Part shown: positions 6,026 through 8,287 of the stretch, piece after piece
How positions within the stretch are numbered: position 1 is the first letter of the stretch
Layout of the letters: each line of letters begins with the position of its first letter
Origin: an uncultured Porphyromonas sp.
GTDB lineage: Bacteria > Bacteroidota > Bacteroidia > Bacteroidales > Porphyromonadaceae
Assembly: GCA_946222055.1 (NCBI GenBank)
Contig: CAMIEW010000023.1
Coordinates: 1 to 8,287, forward strand
Direction: 5' to 3'
Length of the DNA: 8,287 nucleotides
The notes under the pieces: generated by a model
Told to the model about the DNA's origin: nothing
The model's database searches: none
The model's input: the letters and a program-made list of their open reading frames with translations, nothing else
Translations under genes and position numbers: made by a program

Positions 6026-8044
6026 TCAATGCCGCGCGCTCGGATCGTCTGTGTCAGAGTCGGCCAGCACAAAGCCCGAGGAGAAGAGCCGCTCACTGTA
6101 GTCCTGTGCTATCGCTCTGAGCAGGCGGCCGTAGTGCTCCCGGACAGAGTCGCTCGGCAGTGATGGATCGGGATGACCCGTCTGTACCGGCGCACAAGGT
6201 GCCTCGACAGAGACCTCACCGTCGCGACGCATCACCACGGTCAGCTCCTTCGTGAAGAGGAAGTAGCGATCAAAGAAGTTATTGAGTGCATAGTGATCCA
6301 CCGAGTCATCGAAGATATTGTGCCCATAGGCGTAGATCGGGCGCTCGATGCCCAGCAGGTAAAGCAGCGTCGGATAGATGTCCATATGCTGCACCACTCG
6401 ATCTGAGATCTCGCCCCGGAGGGATCCATCGGGGATATAGAAGCAGATCGGCACCATCGACCTGCCGGCCGGGCAGTCGTACTCGGGGCGGTCGCTCTGA
6501 TTGGTGTGATCACCGGTGAGCACGAAGATCGTGTGATCATACCATGGCTCATCCTTGATGGAGTCGAAGAAGTTTCGGAGCGCCTCATCGGCATACTGCG
6601 CCGTGCGGTGGATCGGGAGCGTGCCCGGCTTGCACTCCTTCTCATACCCTCGAGGGATCTGGAAGGGGTGGTGATTGGTGAGGGAGAAGAAGAAGGCTCC
6701 GAAGGGCTCTCTCAGTGAGCGCTTCATATCCCGCGCCATAGCCTGCTCGAAGGGGTCGTCGAAGACGCCCCACGACTTCATGAAGTACCGGTCGGCATCC
6801 GGCACCTCCTGCCGGAAGTCCTCCGCTGAGTACTGACGCTCAAGCCCCATCCGATGGAGGAAGTCGTAGAAGCCCATTGCTCCTGGCTCATCACCGTGGT
6901 AAAACTTCAGGTCATACCCCTCGTCCCGCAGCATCAGCGGCAGCCCGGACGTGAAGGCGTGACACTGCTGATAGTCCTGCATCTGATACTCCTTGTCGTT
7001 GAAGGTAGCGCCAAAGGTAGGGAGCGACGCATAGATCGTGGGGAAGGACTCGACGGAGCGCTTCCCATTGGCATACCCATACTTCGCGTAGAGCGTATGG
7101 GGGATCAGCGAGTCGAGGAAGGGCGTATAGCTCTCGTAGCCGGGGATGTCGGTATTGAGGGCGCCGATATACTCCCTCCCCATGCTCTCCATCAGGACGA
7201 TCATCACATTGTACCCCCGGAGTGAGCCGTAGAGTGTGTCTCCAGGTGCCAGAGGCTTAGCCTGATAGGTGGGATCAAAGAGCTCCCTGAGCTCGGTCGG
7301 GTCGTAGAAGCGATACCGGACAAAACGCGCACCGGAGCTTCGGGAGAGCGAGTAAGGGGTATTCAGCACCAGAGCCACCTCCCTATAGTCCTCGATGTAT
7401 CTGTCGGCTATCGCCTCACTCAGCGGACGCTCATGGGATCGAAGGGTGCCGCGCATACCGACCACGATGAGACCGACAGCAACGACAGCTCCGAGGATCC
7501 GTCGTGCGAGCGGACTCCTTTGCTCTTCAGAAGGCTCGTAGGAGAAACGAAGGAAACCGTAGACCAGCAGAAACATCAGGACGAAAAAGGCCAAGGTGAG
7601 GGGCCAGAACTGAAACATGAATCCACCGGCAAGACCAACCATATCCTCTTCGCCAAACTCGTAGAAGAGCTGTCTCGAGGCACGACTCAGGACGTAGGGA
7701 TAGTAGCCGGTATCACAGATATTCATCACCAGCATCAGACTCATCGGCAGGAGGAAGCCGACCGCTCTTACCACCTGCCACCAGCGACGTCGCTCCACTT
7801 GTGGCGGTAGGAGTGCTCCCGCTATCATCATCAGATAGTAGATAATACAGCCATAGAGGATCACTGCCACATCGTAGTGAAGCCCGCCGACGAGGAGCGT
7901 CAGCAGGTGGCGCGGCGCAATGAAGCTGAAGAGACTCTTATTGAAGAAGTAGTAGAGCAGTCGGCAGAGTGTCATCAGCACCACTGCCAGACCGGTGTGA
8001 GCCAGCATGGCGACCCACCTATTGCGTATCCTTAGGACACCCAT
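6026..8044 (-). CDS. LtaS-type membrane sulfatase / phosphoglycerol transferase family protein
   Basis: This 672-residue protein has an N-terminal block of about five or six membrane helices (about residues 11-30, 46-82 possibly as two, 93-110, 143-165, 182-197) and then an extracytoplasmic sulfatase-fold domain (about 278-590). That is the architecture of LtaS lipoteichoic-acid synthases and their Gram-negative relatives such as OpgB. Metal and active-site motifs are present: NVMIVLMESMG with E286, GKRSVES with S330 in the place of the LtaS nucleophilic Thr, NHHPF (457-461) and GDHTN with D512-H513. About 80 further residues follow the domain. Members transfer phosphoglycerol or related head groups from membrane lipids to glycans or lipids; the substrate here is unknown, and a Gram-negative Bacteroidales makes no classical lipoteichoic acid. 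The ATG at 8044 is preceded by an AT-rich leader. The gene is separated from glnS by 269 bp with its own promoter signals, so it is probably a separate transcript. Confidence 0.92.
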   Translation of the reverse strand: MGVLRIRNRWVAMLAHTGLAVVLMTLCRLLYYFFNKSLFSFIAPRHLLTLLVGGLHYDVAVILYGCIIYYLMMIAGALLPPQVERRRWWQVVRAVGFLLPMSLMLVMNICDTGYYPYVLSRASRQLFYEFGEEDMVGLAGGFMFQFWPLTLAFFVLMFLLVYGFLRFSYEPSEEQRSPLARRILGAVVAVGLIVVGMRGTLRSHERPLSEAIADRYIEDYREVALVLNTPYSLSRSSGARFVRYRFYDPTELRELFDPTYQAKPLAPGDTLYGSLRGYNVMIVLMESMGREYIGALNTDIPGYESYTPFLDSLIPHTLYAKYGYANGKRSVESFPTIYASLPTFGATFNDKEYQMQDYQQCHAFTSGLPLMLRDEGYDLKFYHGDEPGAMGFYDFLHRMGLERQYSAEDFRQEVPDADRYFMKSWGVFDDPFEQAMARDMKRSLREPFGAFFFSLTNHHPFQIPRGYEKECKPGTLPIHRTAQYADEALRNFFDSIKDEPWYDHTIFVLTGDHTNQSDRPEYDCPAGRSMVPICFYIPDGSLRGEISDRVVQHMDIYPTLLYLLGIERPIYAYGHNIFDDSVDHYALNNFFDRYFLFTKELTVVMRRDGEVSVEAPCAPVQTGHPDPSLPSDSVREHYGRLLRAIAQDYSERLFSSGFVLADSDTDDPSARH

Positions 8045-8084
8045 TTAGGAAAAGCAAGTTATAATGTCAGGACAAATAAGGAGT

Positions 8085-8139
8085 TTTAGTCCCGCAAAGG
8101 TAGCACTTTACACTCAATTCCAGCCCTTCAGGGACTAAA
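8085..8139. repeat. Inverted repeat TTTAGTCCC / GGGACTAAA enclosing the promoter
   Basis: TTTAGTCCC at 8085-8093 and GGGACTAAA at 8131-8139 are perfect 9-bp reverse complements separated by 37 bp. The -7 box lies just inside the left arm, and the right arm lies 30-40 bp upstream of it. The right arm also overlaps a tight CCCTTCAGGG palindrome (8124-8133). This could be a pair of operator half-sites or a remnant of a small mobile repeat; no function is proven. Confidence 0.5.
8095..8102 (-). promoter_or_regulatory. Candidate -7 promoter element for the sulfatase gene
   Basis: The minus strand reads TACCTTTG, an exact match to the Bacteroidetes TAnnTTTG -7 element. It lies about 50 bp upstream of the ATG at 8044, giving a leader of about 45 nt that is AT-rich, as is usual before Bacteroidetes starts. 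A convincing -33 box is not seen. The element sits between the arms of the inverted repeat at 8085-8093 and 8131-8139. Confidence 0.55.
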
Positions 8140-8226
8140 GTCTTCACTTCTCTTTCTCGATCGGCAGCCAGGGGTGACGCATTTGAGCATTGGGGTAATC
8201 ACATACCTAGAGGGCTTATCCGTGAG

Positions 8227-8241
8227 GCACCCGAAGGGTGC
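8227..8241. repeat. Stem-loop GCACCC-GAA-GGGTGC
   Basis: A perfect 6-bp GC-rich stem closes a 3-nt loop (GAA on plus, UUC on minus). It has no U-run on either side, so it is not a standard intrinsic terminator. It lies 12 bp from a second stem-loop with the same loop sequence, which suggests one structured intergenic element. CCTA at its left (about 8207) and TAGG at 8250-8253 could pair to enclose it. Confidence 0.6.
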
Positions 8242-8253
8242 TCGCTCCATAGG

Positions 8254-8283
8254 CATTGGTCATCCGCGAAGCGGTGACCGATG
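8254..8283. repeat. Long stem-loop with GAA loop at the right edge
   Basis: CATTGGTCA (8254-8262) plus CCGC (8264-8267) pairs with GCGG (8271-8274) plus TGACCGATG (8275-8283), giving 13 pairs with one T-G wobble, one bulged T at 8263 and the loop GAA. It is stronger than the neighbouring stem-loop and shares its loop. With no gene around it and no U-run, it resembles an extragenic palindromic (REP-like) repeat or the end of a transcript from outside the window. The element may continue past 8287. Confidence 0.6.
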
Positions 8284-8287
8284 TACA

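Noticed and set aside
8064..8138. Short plus-strand frame (MSGQIRSF...) of 24 codons
   Set aside because: It crosses the minus-strand promoter and has no supporting signal; chance frame.
8128..8256. 42-codon minus-strand frame (MPMERAPFGC...) upstream of the sulfatase gene
   Set aside because: It runs through the stem-loops and ends just before the promoter; no recognisable protein features, so a by-product of the repeat is more likely.

Overview
The window looks like chromosomal DNA from a member of the Bacteroidota, most likely a fairly GC-rich Porphyromonas-like Bacteroidales. This rests on protein content (an OstA-like protein, a SurA-like double-parvulin chaperone with a Bacteroidetes-style signal peptide, GlnRS, and an LtaS-type membrane sulfatase), on Bacteroidetes-type -7 promoter elements (TAnnTTTG), and on the lack of Shine-Dalgarno sequences before most starts. 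The species cannot be named from the sequence alone.

All recognisable genes lie on the minus strand, so the layout reads right to left. At the right end (8045-8287) is a non-coding stretch with two stem-loops, an inverted repeat and a candidate promoter for the next gene. At 6026-8044 is a 672-residue LtaS/alkaline-phosphatase-superfamily membrane protein. A 269-bp gap (5757-6025) follows and is the most unusual part of the window. It holds four 16-bp palindromes repeated at exactly 22-bp intervals (5923-6009), a candidate promoter (5835-5842), and a terminator-like hairpin with a U6 tract (5776-5801) in the apparent leader of glnS.

From 5756 down to 1 runs a tight co-directional cluster: glnS, a SurA-like periplasmic peptidyl-prolyl isomerase, an OstA-like protein, a small membrane-anchored protein of unknown function, and the first 27 codons of mutL. 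The gaps are 6, 31, 8 and 8 bp, so these genes are probably one operon that continues off the left edge. It joins translation (GlnRS), outer-membrane biogenesis (SurA, OstA-like) and mismatch repair (MutL).

No tRNA, rRNA, CRISPR array, transposase or phage gene was seen, and nothing suggests a broken gene. The candidate for something undescribed is the 22-bp-period palindrome array, together with the attenuator-like leader of glnS.
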